Source: Terfezia claveryi
Taxonomy: Eukaryota > Ascomycota > Pezizomycetes > Pezizales > Pezizaceae
Reading direction: 5' to 3'
DNA: 64,000 nt
NCBI GenBank assembly: GCA_015179025.1
Contig: WHUX01000111.1
Span: 62,001 to 126,000 of the forward strand
This document shows positions 1-12,321 of this stretch, piece by piece. The notes beneath the pieces were generated by a model. The model was not told the origin of the DNA and ran no database searches. It was given only the letters and a program-made list of their open reading frames with translations. A program made the position numbers and the translations under genes. The first letter of the stretch is position 1; every line of letters starts with the position of its first letter.

Positions 1-3
1 CTC

Positions 4-1608
4 CTAGAACAGAGCACTCCTCCTTTTCTCCGCCGCATTAAAAACCAATTGAGCGGTCCTAAGTGAAGTGGACTCCTTAACCTCGACAAGCCTCCCACCA
101 AGAGTACCTTCATCACCACTGAGGCTAGAGGCACTGTATACTGGAGGAGAATCAGGACCTCCACGCAGACTTTGCAGACTTTGCCTCCCAGACAGCGAAG
201 AAGTTACGCTTTCGCCATCTTCAAACGTGAAGCCCCCATCATTCTCAGAAACGGGCGTCATGGTGCAACCAGTAGTGGTGCGGTTACCCCTCCTCTCCAA
301 ACCAGCAGTGATCAACCTAAAAACTGCCTTTCTACGCTGCCTCGTAGCAAAGTTCTTGCTCCCCTCGTGTTTTGTGGTGGGCTTGGCCTTGATCTCCTCA
401 AAGTTTGGCGGGCCCCTTGGCTGCCTGACCGGATGAGTTCCACTTGCGTGCCCAGGAGCAAAGGTAGCGGTCTGGGGAGTAGCAGGCAACATGGAGAACT
501 TTGGTACGGATGTCTTTGGAGCTTCCTCAATCTCAACATTGTTGGCATTGACGCAGCTCGACAAAGAACTTGCCTTCCTATGACCCTTACGGAAACTAGA
601 GTTGCTCAACCCGGAGGTGGGCTCACGAGGCTGGCTGACGGGAAGCTTGGGGGGAGACCTTGACCGGCTGCTAGTGCGGCTAGAGCTCAAAGACGCAGAA
701 CAAGAGGGTGCCTGAAGCTGTTGCTGTTGTTGTTGCTGCATTGGAGGAGACACAGACCTTTGCTGAGTAGGAAGCTGCTGGTAAGCAAGGCTCATTTGTT
801 GGTAAGCAGGGCTCATCTGCTGCATATGCTGTTGCTGTGGAGATTGCTGCTGCTGCTGCTGCTGTTGTTGTTGAGGCTGGACATAGTAGTTGAACTGACC
901 AGTCATTGGGTTGTAGATTTGATACATCCCACTGTTCGCAGCCTGCATGGATGCACTAGTCGGGTTACCAGCATACATTCCCATCCCAGGACTAACAGGC
1001 GGGGTATTAAACTGCTGAGGCTGAAGCTGTAGGCCGGCAAGCTGCTGCTGGAGCTGCTGGGCCAACAATAACTGCTGCATCTGTTGCTGGCGCTGAGCGA
1101 GGATGTAGTTGGTTTGAGCCAACATATCAGCATATGCTTGGGCCTCCGCAAGATTGTGATGATCATAAAGCATCTCTCCATTCATCGCGATAGCAGGAGA
1201 CGAATGTGGAGGAGTCGGGAGAGCCGGGGAGGAGTACTGCAAGTTTTGCTCGGGAAACCCCAACCCACGAGCAGTCTTTGGAGCAAATGCTGCAGATCTC
1301 GGCATGCTCGCGTACTTGCTTGCCTCAAGCCCATTTGACATCTGTTCAGCAAAACTACCAGTAGCTGGTGTGGTCGTTGGAGTCTTTGGCTGAGTACGAA
1401 GGCCAGCAAGAAGCTGACCACGCGCCGTTCGCGGAGTAGTGACCGATGGTTGGTCCTGCGGGCTTGGAACAGGAACTGAGATGTTGCGAATATTGTGATT
1501 CTTGCCCCTGGACGCGAATCCACTGTTAGGAACACCAAGGGTGCTTTGGCCAACCTGGCCCCTTTGCTGATTGTAAGAATTGTAAGCCATGATTCCGCCT
1601 GCGTCCAT
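4..1608 (-). CDS. Glutamine-rich low-complexity protein of unknown function
   Basis: A single open frame on the minus strand ends at a TAG at 6-4. The first in-frame ATG is at 1608 (534 aa); a second ATG 18 nt further in, at 1590, opens MAYNSYNQQRG and may be the true start. The N-terminal third is Ser/Pro/Thr-rich with short conserved-looking blocks such as ARGQLLAGLRT. The middle holds glutamine tracts, encoded around 715-870 and 1015-1095. A compact basic block (NFATRQRRKAVFRLITAGLE) lies near residue 410, followed by an acidic/serine stretch and a C-terminal segment ending EKRRSALF. There is no membrane segment or signal peptide. I recognise the general type (Q-rich, mostly disordered fungal protein) but not a named family, so no function is proposed. 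A CAG lies just upstream of the ATG, so a spliced 5' leader is possible. Confidence 0.78.
   Translation of the reverse strand: MDAGGIMAYNSYNQQRGQVGQSTLGVPNSGFASRGKNHNIRNISVPVPSPQDQPSVTTPRTARGQLLAGLRTQPKTPTTTPATGSFAEQMSNGLEASKYASMPRSAAFAPKTARGLGFPEQNLQYSSPALPTPPHSSPAIAMNGEMLYDHHNLAEAQAYADMLAQTNYILAQRQQQMQQLLLAQQLQQQLAGLQLQPQQFNTPPVSPGMGMYAGNPTSASMQAANSGMYQIYNPMTGQFNYYVQPQQQQQQQQQQSPQQQHMQQMSPAYQQMSLAYQQLPTQQRSVSPPMQQQQQQQLQAPSCSASLSSSRTSSRSRSPPKLPVSQPREPTSGLSNSSFRKGHRKASSLSSCVNANNVEIEEAPKTSVPKFSMLPATPQTATFAPGHASGTHPVRQPRGPPNFEEIKAKPTTKHEGSKNFATRQRRKAVFRLITAGLERRGNRTTTGCTMTPVSENDGGFTFEDGESVTSSLSGRQSLQSLRGGPDSPPVYSASSLSGDEGTLGGRLVEVKESTSLRTAQLVFNAAEKRRSALF
715..1095 (-). repeat. CAG/CTG-rich polyglutamine tracts inside a coding region
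   Basis: Interrupted CTG/TTG runs on the plus strand read as glutamine runs on the coding (minus) strand, the longest around 840-875. Triplet tracts of this kind are usually length-polymorphic between isolates. Confidence 0.8.
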
Positions 1609-4600
1609 GTCTGTTGTATAAACTGGTTGGATCCGAGGCTGGATTGTTTGAGAAGCACCTATTATCACTACGATCGAAGAAGGAGTGTTCAAATCACGCC
1701 AAAACCAGCGATAACACTTGAAGGTGTCCTTGTTCGAATAAACTAATCAACCAGAATATAAAATGCAAAAAAAAATAAAGGAATAGAGAATATTAGGTTA
1801 GATATAAGAAGCAGTGTGCTGATATCGACAGGAAGTGAGCGAAGCTTTGAGGAGTGGTGGTTCCAAAGGGTCGAAAAAGGAGACAAGAAGATCTGCAGGC
1901 AGGATTGGGGAAAAACTCGCTCCCTTGAAGGTACTAAAAGTGTGTAATAAAAAGGTAAATTGAGACTGAACCGAGGAGATAAAACAAATTAAAAAATCGA
2001 CCGGTGATTTCTAGAGAGGGAGCTGGTAAGAGCTGCTCGCTGGAGATGATGAGTGTTTCGCGCTGGGTCAGGTGTTCAAGGTGTTACGTGCTCAGCACGA
2101 GAGGAACGAGTATACCCAGACAGATGAGACAGGCTTCAAATCCCTAGCTGTAGCCGTTGGTTCGAAAGGGCAGGAGGGCAAGCAAGCAAGCAAGCAAAGC
2201 AGGCAAGTTTAATTTTTTCTTTTCTATTCCTTTTGTCTGTCGAGAAGAATCTAGCAGGATCGAAGGCAACAAGACCGCAAGACCAATGGATGTTCCGACG
2301 ATGATGAGGATGATGATGATGATGGTGATGACGGGAAATACGATAAGAATGGAAAGATTGCTTTTTTGCTAATGCTGTTTGCCGTGTGCTTCTTCGGAGC
2401 GACAGGCTCAGTTGATGCTCTCTAGTGAAAGAGGGAGGGAGGATGAAAGAAAGGAAAGATGAAGGGAGCAGAGTTGCGGAGGACGGGGGGGGGGAGGGGA
2501 GGGGGAGCAGAACAATAATATAGAGAACGGCAGTCAGGTAGGAGTGGAACGGGTCAACTGCAACGGGAGGGCAACGGAGCGTCGATTACTGGCGACAGAC
2601 CAGGGATTAATTGAGTGAAATGCGAGGGTGAGATTGGGTGTGGTGTGTGGTGGGTGGTGGGAGTGGAGGGTTGTGAGCAAAAGGGTGCTGGTGTGCGTAC
2701 GGAAAGGGAGGGGTGTTGGCCCGGCGAGCGTCTTTTGGGCAGGCTGGAAGGAGCGAGAGAAACATCACCATCGCCCAGGCAGGTTTAGCAGTGGGTTTAC
2801 GCAATCCAATCAGCTGGGTGAATCTTATTTAAGGACCAGGCTGATCTGACACATTATTCGCTGAGGGTTGTTGTACCCGCCATGTACCGCTACCATGAAG
2901 CTTCATGTCGCCCGGGGAGTTTCAGCAGGCCCAGCTTAAGCTCCTCTCTCGACAGCCAGAGATCTTGCTACGGACAAGGACCTGTCAGGCATCATCAGGC
3001 AGGGTCAACTTCTGTGGCCCAGAGGGATATGGTGAACCTTGAGCCGAGCCGAGCCTAGCCTTCGTTCCCTCCAGGCACCAGAGGTTAGAGTTTGATTGCC
3101 AGATCCTGAACGGCTTCCCAGATCTCAAACACCATCGAAGGTCCCAAACTCGCTGTTTAGATAGAAACCTTCCAGCATGTGCTGATAATAATACCCAAGA
3201 CGCTGATGGGCTATTTTGGAATCCCACCGAGGCATATGGAGTCATAGCACTGAGAAACATGTTCTAATATAACATTCATAACCCTATGCCCAATCCAACC
3301 CCTAGGCCACATCCATCATTCCCAACGCCAGCATTCGCCACCCAAATCTTGTGTCTTTGAGCATCCAATTCCCTCCCACCCCCAGTGGCCAGATCAGTCC
3401 AACAATTTCCCCGCCCCCGTGAAAAGCTCGTGATCAAAGGGCATCTCGCAGTTCAAACTACATTTTGGGTTCACCCAGCTCGACTAAATTAAGTGCAATA
3501 ATGCACATGCAACCTGCTGCGCGCTTAACGGTGAGATTGGAACTATTTGTATATGCAGCTACCTGGTCCACAAAAGAAAAGGGCTTCACCGCCTCAGCGC
3601 CTAATAACCTACCTTACATTCTCATGTACTTAGAGGTACATAACATATGTATACTGTCGACTAATAATATCAGAAAAAAAATCTTATATCTTGGTGCATC
3701 TCCGGTAAATAGAAATAATGCCCGAAATAACGGTCACTCGAACCGACCCTCTCACCAAGCCTTCCTCCATAAAACAAACCCCTGCCCACTGTCCCACCAA
3801 GTACACCAAGTATCGAATTGATTGCTTCAGGGTGATGGTGCAGGGTAGCTATTCTAAGAATACACCTGGTGCATGTTACTGTATGTATGTTTTGCATGCC
3901 CAAGACAGATCTAGAAAATACTCCTGGCAGGGCAGAAAATACAATAGTATTACTCGATTGCACGGAAATTGGTGTTTAGCTAGTGTTGAATGCAATAACG
4001 GTATTGATCTGAAAGGTAGTACCTATTCTTAGAACCCACAACATCGAAACCGCCCAGCCAACAAGAACAACAACAACAACAACAACAACAACAACCGTGC
4101 AATTGTACTGTCGCCTCCCAGCTAGGTAGGAACCATGAATCTGGCTTGGTTAGAGCCCAGTAGAGAGAAATAAAGAGGGTATTGATGATAACTCAGGAAC
4201 AGATTTGGATAGACAGGTATGTATCTATGACTTGAAATATATTTTTGTATGCTGAAACCAGAAGAACTGGTGATGAATCTCGAATGCTGCTCAAAAGTAA
4301 CGTACCCACCAATTAGTACAAGCCAGCATAAGGGCTAGGCAATGCGCAATTGCTTGCGCCGCCGATACGGCGTAACGTATGTGAATCGATACATGATAGG
4401 CCGGCAGGTTCAAGTAGCTGTGCCTTAGGTTAGCCTTCCACTTTACCGGAGAAGAGTCTGGACGGTGAAGCATAGGTGAATCAATAGCGCGGTGGCAGTT
4501 CATATCTTGACAGGAACTATATGTATGTAGGTACTAGTACGATTACGAGCATTGAAGTCTGTACAAAAGGAGTATATCATACCGTACCATACCTTTAGAT

Positions 4601-4961
4601 CGGCGCCAGGGTCACTCTATGCACGCTCATGATCACAACCTCATTCAGTAACGATATAAACACTCAGACGTATCAATCAGAATATATACATGGAAGAATA
4701 TCCTTGCCCCGTTGACGCACAGCAATGATGCTGGCCGCGAATCAAACCACCCATGTTTCTAGTTCTCTGGGGTATATCAGAAACAAATGTCCCCCCTCTT
4801 CCCCACACTGGCCCACTGGAATTTTCGGAAACCCGATGCAAACCTCATACACGCCAAGGCGAAGGTACCTATCAGAACTCACGTAGAAAATCCGTGTATT
4901 CATTAAATTGGGTACCCCATATGCAAATGCCATGCCTCGCAGCAGCTGTAACGGCCACTAC
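1609..4961. other. Intergenic stretch, no supported gene
   Basis: This holds the presumed promoter and leader of the Q-rich gene (about 1610-2600, with purine-rich runs and a G-run near 2486-2500). Only short unsupported open frames follow. An (AAC)n microsatellite occupies about 4065-4095. I see no splice-connected coding signal. Confidence 0.6.
4065..4095. repeat. (AAC)n microsatellite
   Basis: About ten tandem AAC triplets are visible directly in an intergenic setting. Confidence 0.9.
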
Positions 4962-6060
4962 CTATATCTCCCCCCCATTACCAAGTATAGCAATTGGCCC
5001 TGATGGCTTGTCATCCCCAGAGCTTTCAATGCTAAACTCACTCTCCTTGGGTAACCCTAACGCCTCCCTCAATGCCGCGTTTTCGTATTTTAACCCTTCT
5101 ATCACTGTATCTGCCTCTACATTATTTGTTTGAGCATCATACGCCTGTCGTAGTAACATTGCCATCGCAGATAATCTTCCTTGGGAATCAGCTTCGTTCT
5201 GTCGAAGAATGGCATTGGCTTGCCGTTCATTTGCGAGTTGGGCGGTATAGCTCTGGTGGATATTTATCGTCGTAATAGTATGTTCGTGCTGTCCCCTCAT
5301 ATACATTAGCTTTCATCCATCCATCTATCATTAGCCCAGTAGGCGGTGGGTAAAGGTGGTATAATGGCGACCAACAGCATAAACTCTCAACCCATCAAGA
5401 ACCTTCTCCAGCGTCGATGCATACTCCATAAGAACATTATTTAGATCCTCGTTATCTGCTCGTAATGCGGCATTTTCTTCCTTGACGGCGGCGAGTTCTC
5501 GCTCTAGTTCTACTTCCCGAGCTCCTGTTCGTTCCACCACCAAAAAGCCCGACTTTAGTATGGCATTCAAATGCATCCGAGCATGTATGACCCATACCTA
5601 AGCCTAGCGATGGGTACTAACCGTTTAACTCCCCATTGACATCACGTAGAAACGAGCCTCCTTCGCCGTTCGCAACTCGGCCCTAATCCTCCTCGATCGA
5701 TTAACCAATTTATCCACTCCACTTCTCCCAGAGTCCACGTAGTGAGCAAACAATACCCGAATCTCATCTGCCCTCCGTACTAGCCCTTGTGCCTGGTCTC
5801 TGTTCGCTTGTAGGATTGCTGAAAGCTATGTAATGGCAGCACATTAAGTGGTGAGATTAGCCAAGATTCGAATTCCAAAGATCGCAAAGGGAATGTACTT
5901 CTTGAACTTGGGTCCAGAGGTGGTTAAGGTCTAGCTGATTCCCCGTCATGGTGTCTGGCAGAGCAGTGGGGGTGGGGATTGATGGTGGTGTTGAGGTTTT
6001 GGAAATACTTGGCGCTAGCTGGATTGAAAGCTCAATGATGTCGATCTCAGAATCAGTCAT
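4962..6060 (-). CDS. sci1: SCI1/SIKE-family coiled-coil protein, STRIPAK subunit
   Basis: Four exons join in frame: 6060-5899, 5825-5646, 5552-5376 and 5288-4962 (stop TAG), giving 281 aa. Exons 1/2 join on GTACAT donor and CATAG acceptor to give LWTQVQELSAILQANRDQAQ. Exon 2/3 and 3/4 junctions are phase 0; the exon 3 start is the least certain because the donor is GTGATG. The protein is mostly coiled coil after a Pro/Thr-rich N-terminus. Its heptad blocks (ALRADNEDLNNVLMEYASTLEKV, ILRQNEADSQGRLSAMAMLLRQA) and the C-terminal IEGLKYENAALREALGL match the order and spacing of the SIKE/FGFR1OP2 family, known in Sordaria as SCI1. That family binds striatin in the STRIPAK phosphatase complex, which controls hyphal fusion and fruiting-body development. 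The family call is from remembered motifs, not a search. Confidence 0.82.
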
Positions 6061-7687
6061 GTGACAATGATTTGTTTATTTAATATAATGTTTTATGCGG
6101 CGGCGGAAGCTTACTATTGGTGACGTGCACAATATCCGCTGGTATCACCTCGTTCTTTTTGAAACATAGGTAAACAAATGTGCCAGTGGGTATGTGCAGG
6201 CCCTATGTGCTCCACTTACTACAGTACCTCGTCGCCAATTGGCCCACCAGTACATCAAATTTCTTTGCCTTCTAACCTCATCTTTATTCTCTCACCACTG
6301 TTATAATTGGAAGACTCTGTCTATTAGAGTAGGTATTCAAGGCTCCATACCGCGAACCTCTAACCCTTTCGAATTCATGAAACACCTGAAATTACATGAA
6401 ACGTGGCCAGCCGAGCGGGAGCCGGAGGTACAGTGCCCAGACAAAGGCGAGAGGTGGCGAGAAACATTTCCAGAAGGCAAAACAAATGAAAAAATGATTG
6501 ACGGACTCATTTTTCATCTGTCACAAAACAACTGCTGAACGGTGAGACAAAGGCATTGTTGGCTAAAGTATAGCTCCATGAGAAATCTGCACACTCTCAA
6601 CGTTTCAGACTCTTAAATATGCATATTGACGTGTGCCACATTGTCCCTGCAGAAATTTAACCTAGGATTGAAGTCCCCCTATCTGTGCGCAGGTTGACAT
6701 CGGCCACACGAGCGGTACCGGTACTCAAAGTAAGCTGGCTTCATGTATGTAATGGGGTGTACCGAGACTAGACCACACGAGACGAGCACAGAACTTCATC
6801 TGTACACTGGCAAGTCTAATTGGGAGGTTAAAGCAGCATCGGTGTATAACTATCGAGTTCGTGAAATGACAAACGACTGACCATAAGGCATACGTCAACG
6901 CCACATTACAGTTTATCGTATTAAAAATTCACGAGTAGTTGAACTACGTGACATTTCCTGCAGCACTAAATGCTGATCTCATCTTATATATAACATACAT
7001 ACCTGGCCACCCCCCCGGCCGCTTGCCGACGCTGGCCCGTTATTTCGTTCTTGAATTCCAGAAGCCTATGGAGCCGCCCTCAAACATATCCCCCGGGTAA
7101 GAAAATTCCTATTCGTTAGTACGCAAACATGCATCGCTCAGCCCTAGGCTTAATGCCACGCGGTTCAACGACGACCCAGATGTGTGTACCTGCGTTGTTT
7201 CAACGTAAAACAAACATGGGCCGGACTGCAAGGTATCAAATTCTCCAATCAAAGAATGTAGTTCATCTGATCAATTAGTTATGTAAAAATCATTGAGTAC
7301 TAGGGTGAGGGTTTAAGTCCGGGGTAGAAGAAAGGGGTATTTACACAAAAAGTATCGAGGAACCTCATCCTCGGAATAAAACTAATAGAAGAGTAAGAAA
7401 AGTGAAATCAAAGAGAAGTAGGAAACGGTACGATATGTGACAAAGAATTAGAGTAATCACAATTGAAAGGCTGCTTATACAAAGGCAATTCCCACAAAAG
7501 CAAGATGAAGCGATGACACCAGCAGATATTGAAATTGATAGCTCCAAACCCCAATTTCTAGAAAGCTAAACCCCCAGGCTCGAATCCCCAACGACTAAAG
7601 GCAAAAACGAAACGAAAAACAGTAACACAACTCTCTCACATCATTATACACTTCTTCTTCTCCCCCTTGGTTAAGAGGTATTATACA
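6061..7687. other. Intergenic stretch, no supported gene
   Basis: This lies between the 3' end of the LIM gene and the 5' end of the SCI1-like gene, both minus strand. It should contain the SCI1 promoter. Nothing else stands out; the open frames (for example 6194-6538) look random. Confidence 0.55.
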
Positions 7688-10008
7688 TTACATCATCATC
7701 ATCCTCGTCCTCCTCCTCTCCATTTTACCCATAGGCATGCTTCTTCCAGGTCCTAATCTAGAACGTTGTTGTTGTTGTTGCATAATACGGTGCGCATCGC
7801 GTTCACAATATGTTCTTCCATTGATTTCGAAATAGTCGTCTCCAAGCACCCTTCGGCAGTCCTATTTCGTTAATTAGTAACTATAATAAACGATGTGGTG
7901 AGTACTTTGTAGAGCTTACCATGCAAGTAAAACAATTCGGGTGGAACCTATCACTCCTTTCTGTTTCCAAACAAGGCCCCTCAATACCAAGATCACAAGA
8001 TTTACAAAGGGAGTTGTTTAGTGTATGATAATGTCTAGAGCAATACGGAAGATCATCCCACACGTAGAAGGTCGACGTGGCAAAGGGCTCCCTGCACGTT
8101 TGGCAAACAAAGCACTCTTTGTGATATCGTCCAGTTAATCTACCGTCTGATGAGGTAAGTCCCTTCCCCTTGATAGCTCCCCCACAGCCACGACAGTTTG
8201 ATTTTACGGCCGTTTTCTTATTTGGTGAATCTTGTTTGCCTGCTTTCGGGGAATGTTCATTTGGAGTGGTTGGGCGGTTGATGTGTAGCGGGGAAGGTGG
8301 AATACCCGGTGATCGTAATCCGCCTTCATCAGCGACCGGAGATGGGTTGAGATCTTTGATGGAATCCTGTAGGTCCTTCATTAAACTGTCAATATCTCCC
8401 AAGTTGAGACCAGAAGTAGAAATTGGCTTTTGATGACCTGGTATATGAGGGAGTGGTTTAGATGGAGGGGGTATCTGGGGCCGTCTAGTCCTGGGAATAG
8501 TGCTTCCGGTCCTAGTGGAACTGATAGAAAGAGAAGAGAGACTCCTAGAGGCCGAAAGCAGGGGATTTCTATAAGGATTACCCACGGGATCAATGTCATT
8601 TCTCCTTGGCCTTCCATCATCGCCATCACGAGTACCTGGTCTGGATGCACTCCTAACCCTGGGGTTTGGTGTTGGTCTAGCTGGCCCTCGCTGAGTGGGT
8701 CCGCTCCTGTCGTTCGTGAGCCCGGGGCCTGGGTACAATTGAGGCAGTAAGCAAGGATTTCCATTTGTGCTGACATTCGACTTCTGGTGATTGTGGGCTG
8801 GACTTGATGGTAATCCAACTGGCAGCCGCTGAGTGCCCTGTAATCGAGGTCCATAGCCCGCCGGAGTTCGGGGACGATCTGGGAAAGTTGGAGAGCGAGG
8901 TATGCGTTGAGGAGGTTGTGGGGGTCTATACGCCTGATAAGATGGAGAAGGTAATGGCTTTTCTAATTCAACTAGCGCTGTCTTAAACTGACTGTTATTT
9001 TCTTCGCTGTAAGGTTTCAGTTTCAAACAATCGGGCCTGGGTTTTGATGATGTTGGTGAATCAGATACAGATGATTGTGATTCCCTTGAGCGACTAGATC
9101 GGCCAGAACCAGAAGTTGGTGGCCGTCGGTAACCTGCACTGTTCCGGTCCCGTCTTACTTCTAGTTCCGTAGTACCACTTAGCTTTCTTTCCGTCTGTTC
9201 CCTTTGCCTTTCATTTTTAGAAGCAATATCTGACTCAATAGAACTTAAACCGCCATAGTATGGACTTTGGTTGTTTTCTGTAGTCTTGCCTTTTGAAGAT
9301 GAGGGCCTTTCTCCATATGAAGATGCCAATGGCGGAGGCGAGGAAGCATTCAACGCAAATGGGCCAGGTGCAATTGAGGTCAATCTGGCCATCAAACTAC
9401 TTCCGGCATTTACTGTTGGCGATGCTGGTGCATAGAGTGCATCGTTTGGAGGTGGGGCAAACAGGTGTTGAGGACTGACATTAGAATCGCCCGGGGTTCC
9501 GGAAGTATACACACTTGACGACGCAGATAACTGCGGCGTAATACTTTGCCCTAATGGTTGCTGCAGCAGCGGCTGTCCATCCGCCGGCGTAGCAGGTGAT
9601 ATTTCTTGAGACCCCGAACTACTGCTTCTTGGAGTCGGCTCTTCTCGCCCTACAAAAGGCCGATCTGCAGATCAGTTAGTATACCGAGTTGACCACAAAG
9701 ACCATGACAAGAACCCACTTGCAGCACCTGAGTCAATCGGAGGTAGCGCGTGCTTGCCCTGCCGTGATGAGTCCTGGGATGCGGCTGCTGGTTTCTTCCG
9801 TAGCAGCTGGAATGCGGCTGCTGGTCTTTTCTGTAGCAGAATAGGCTCCTCTTCTGTTTGGCGTTAATATTCTTCCTTCTCCTTTTGTTGAGATGGGTCC
9901 CTGACCTTTCTGAGGTGCGCAAACGTGGTCCCCAAGTTCAGCTATATCGACATCAATACCACAAGTGGAACACTTAATTGTGCCCAGAAGACTGAATGTG
10001 CTCCGCAT
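7688..10008 (-). CDS. paxB: Paxillin-like protein with two C-terminal LIM domains
   Basis: Four exons: 10008-9906, 9853-9719, 9664-7920 and 7861-7688, total 718 aa. Introns are about 52-58 nt; intron 2 has a textbook CTAAC branch site and the last intron a GTAAGC donor. The N-terminus carries IKCSTCGIDVDIAELGDHVC, a short Cys/His signature found at the start of fungal paxillin-like proteins, then ALPPIDSGAANRPF across the second splice. A long Ser/Pro-rich disordered region follows. LIM1 is about residues 570-626 (CRGC...HKECFVCQTC...CSRH). LIM2 is about 633-690 (CKSC...HPNCFTCMDC...CERD) and is split by the last intron. A glutamine run and a basic Met-rich tail end the protein. Homologues (Aspergillus PaxB, yeast Pxl1) act at sites of polarised growth and septation; that role is inferred from family. 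Splicing is required: the 9512-7881 open frame alone lacks both ends. Confidence 0.88.
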
Positions 10009-11986
10009 CTCAATGATTCCCCCCTAAAGGCAAGAAAGCTGCCCTCAAACTGTCAATATATCCCGTTGCAAGACAGAGTAATTATCGTATTCTTTTTGAG
10101 TAACCAACTTCCAGCGTCGATTCCCCCGTTTTTTAATTATGTTGAACAATGTGCGTGGTACCGGGTTTGAAAATGAGAGTGATCGATCTTTGTCCGCTTC
10201 AAAACCTATCTTGTATCTTTAACAAAAGCAAATGAAGCAGACGAAATGGGACGAAATACGATATGAGAATCACAGTGAAATCAAATGCCCTCCAGAAAGT
10301 GGCGACAACAGGGGGGAGCTGCTAGTTTAATGGCTGGCCAATGGTGGGGAATGGCCAGGGCGTTACTAGACAGCAGCATTTAACAGGGGTAACCAGGAGA
10401 TCATGAGTCTAAATAAGATGTGCCCTCCGATAGTCGCTACTCCACCGTGAAACTCTTTGTACTGTTGTTATGGTTAAAAAGCGGCGGCTCAAGATTATGG
10501 AGTGAGATTCTCGCGTAAGGCTTCGAATAGCTTGTCAGCACTCCCCGGCTACCTTCTACATATCTGTACTACCACCTGCCTAGGTAGCTGAATTCATAAC
10601 CTCGAGACTGCCTTGTTGTGATCGCCCCACCCCAGGTGATGGGTGTCACCAAATTCTTGCAAATATACACTTGACGACGTCCTGTAGAGTAAATGCTCAA
10701 CTCCAATGTTTCAAGGGGGCTTCTTGGTAGGGCAACACTGAAGAGGCACAGTTTGGTATTTTGCCATCCTCCGGGCCGCAAATACCATCTTACAGGCCGC
10801 ATGCCTCGCCTTGGGCGAAGCCTTGATATTTTGTATTCAGCCTGCTTCCTTGCCCGGTGATATGGGCAAGACCGTTAGAATCTCAGAATCACGAGGTCAC
10901 CACCTGTCTCGACTGACATGTTTTGCTTAGTCTCGTGCCCACCCAGATGCCCTTTCCACCTTTCCAGGAGTCTTGAAGCGAGACTGAGTAGCTTGGGCAT
11001 TGCAGCTTTCTGGCCTAACAGACCAACCGACCAACCAATATTTTGTGTGATGACTTACTTGCAGGTGTGGGCAATATTGCTGCAGTTGAGACGCTTTCGG
11101 ACTAGCCTTATGCAAGGGCTGTGAGTAGGTATGGGCCAGACAAATTTCCACACATTTCGTTGGATCGGCATGATGCTCAGGAACCGAAGCCTTGTGGGCT
11201 GGACAGGACATACATAGTAGGTATCTATCGATACCGCCCCAATTGAGCTGGAGATCAAGACTGGCTTGGAGACCTCATTTCAGTTCCAAGTCCGACACTG
11301 CATCTGTCTTCCATTCCCTTCTATGTACTCTGTACTTGTCGCAATGAATTACCCGCTACATAGCGTTCCTTTGAAACCTCACGATTAACATCCGCTGAAC
11401 TTTACTAAATATCGCCTGGTTAGGGATCTGGCTTCCGGTCACGGACATAAGCAACGCCACTGCTTTTCGCTAGGATTTGACCCAGGATAACCCAGTACTT
11501 AATTTTGAGCGACAGTCGCGATATAAAATATACCTAGAATACCATCCTCTTCGTCCTGAGTGTGTGGAGCATGACGTAGTCAATTAAGCATGAAGTACCA
11601 AACATTCAGCCTAGAATAGACAGTATCGTGAGATAGGGTACTGGATTCTGCAGGTGATCCTAGGTCCTTTGGTTCCTCTGTTCTGCAGAGCAAATATTAT
11701 GGCCATGTACCCTTCATTGGGAAGTGCTGATCACCGGAATTTGGTAGTGCAATTGCTGCTTAAAGAAAAAAAAATCGATCTGGACACGACAACAACGGTG
11801 GCCTTTTGGGAGAGACTTAGCTTAGGTTCCCTTATCTTGACGTCTGGACAACCGAAAACTTACATATGTGATAGGTATAAGGATCGTAGATGGAAATGAT
11901 CAACAGTTTGTTTCGGGTAAGAGGATCGTCAATGTAGATGTCGTTCAAATGTACGTACTTAGCTTAAACCAAACGATCGAGACTAA

Positions 11987-12030
11987 AACCAAACTAGTCT
12001 GGTTAACCAAACTAGTCTGGTTAACCAAAC
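11987..12030. repeat. Tandem 18-bp repeat with AGTCTGGTT core
   Basis: The unit AACCAAACTAGTCTGGTT occurs at 11987-12004 and 12005-12022, followed by a partial third copy to 12030. Each unit is a near-palindrome around ACTAGT. The AGTCTGGTT core recurs elsewhere in the window. Confidence 0.85.
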
Positions 12031-12286
12031 AACAAATCCCAATCTAACCAATCCAGTTCCCAGTCTATCGAATTCAGAGGCATTCTGCTCAGTTCCATAG
12101 GTATAGAACGAGATCTGAAGCATGTGACCTGAGATTTCTTAAATTTCTTCTGTTGGCTGCAACCTCTCGTAGAGAGTCTTTAAGGCTGCATCTCAAACCT
12201 GTTCTGTACTGCAATGTCGACTGGTACTGCAATGCAATCCCCTTACTGCCGTCTCATAGCCTTAGGCTCCACAGACGTACAGACTC

Positions 12287-12287
<1 letters not shown>

Positions 12288-12318
<31 letters not shown>
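12288..12318. repeat. Poly(A) run of 31
   Basis: Uninterrupted A homopolymer, seen directly. No retroposed gene was recognised just upstream of it. Confidence 0.9.
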
Positions 12319-12321
<3 letters not shown>

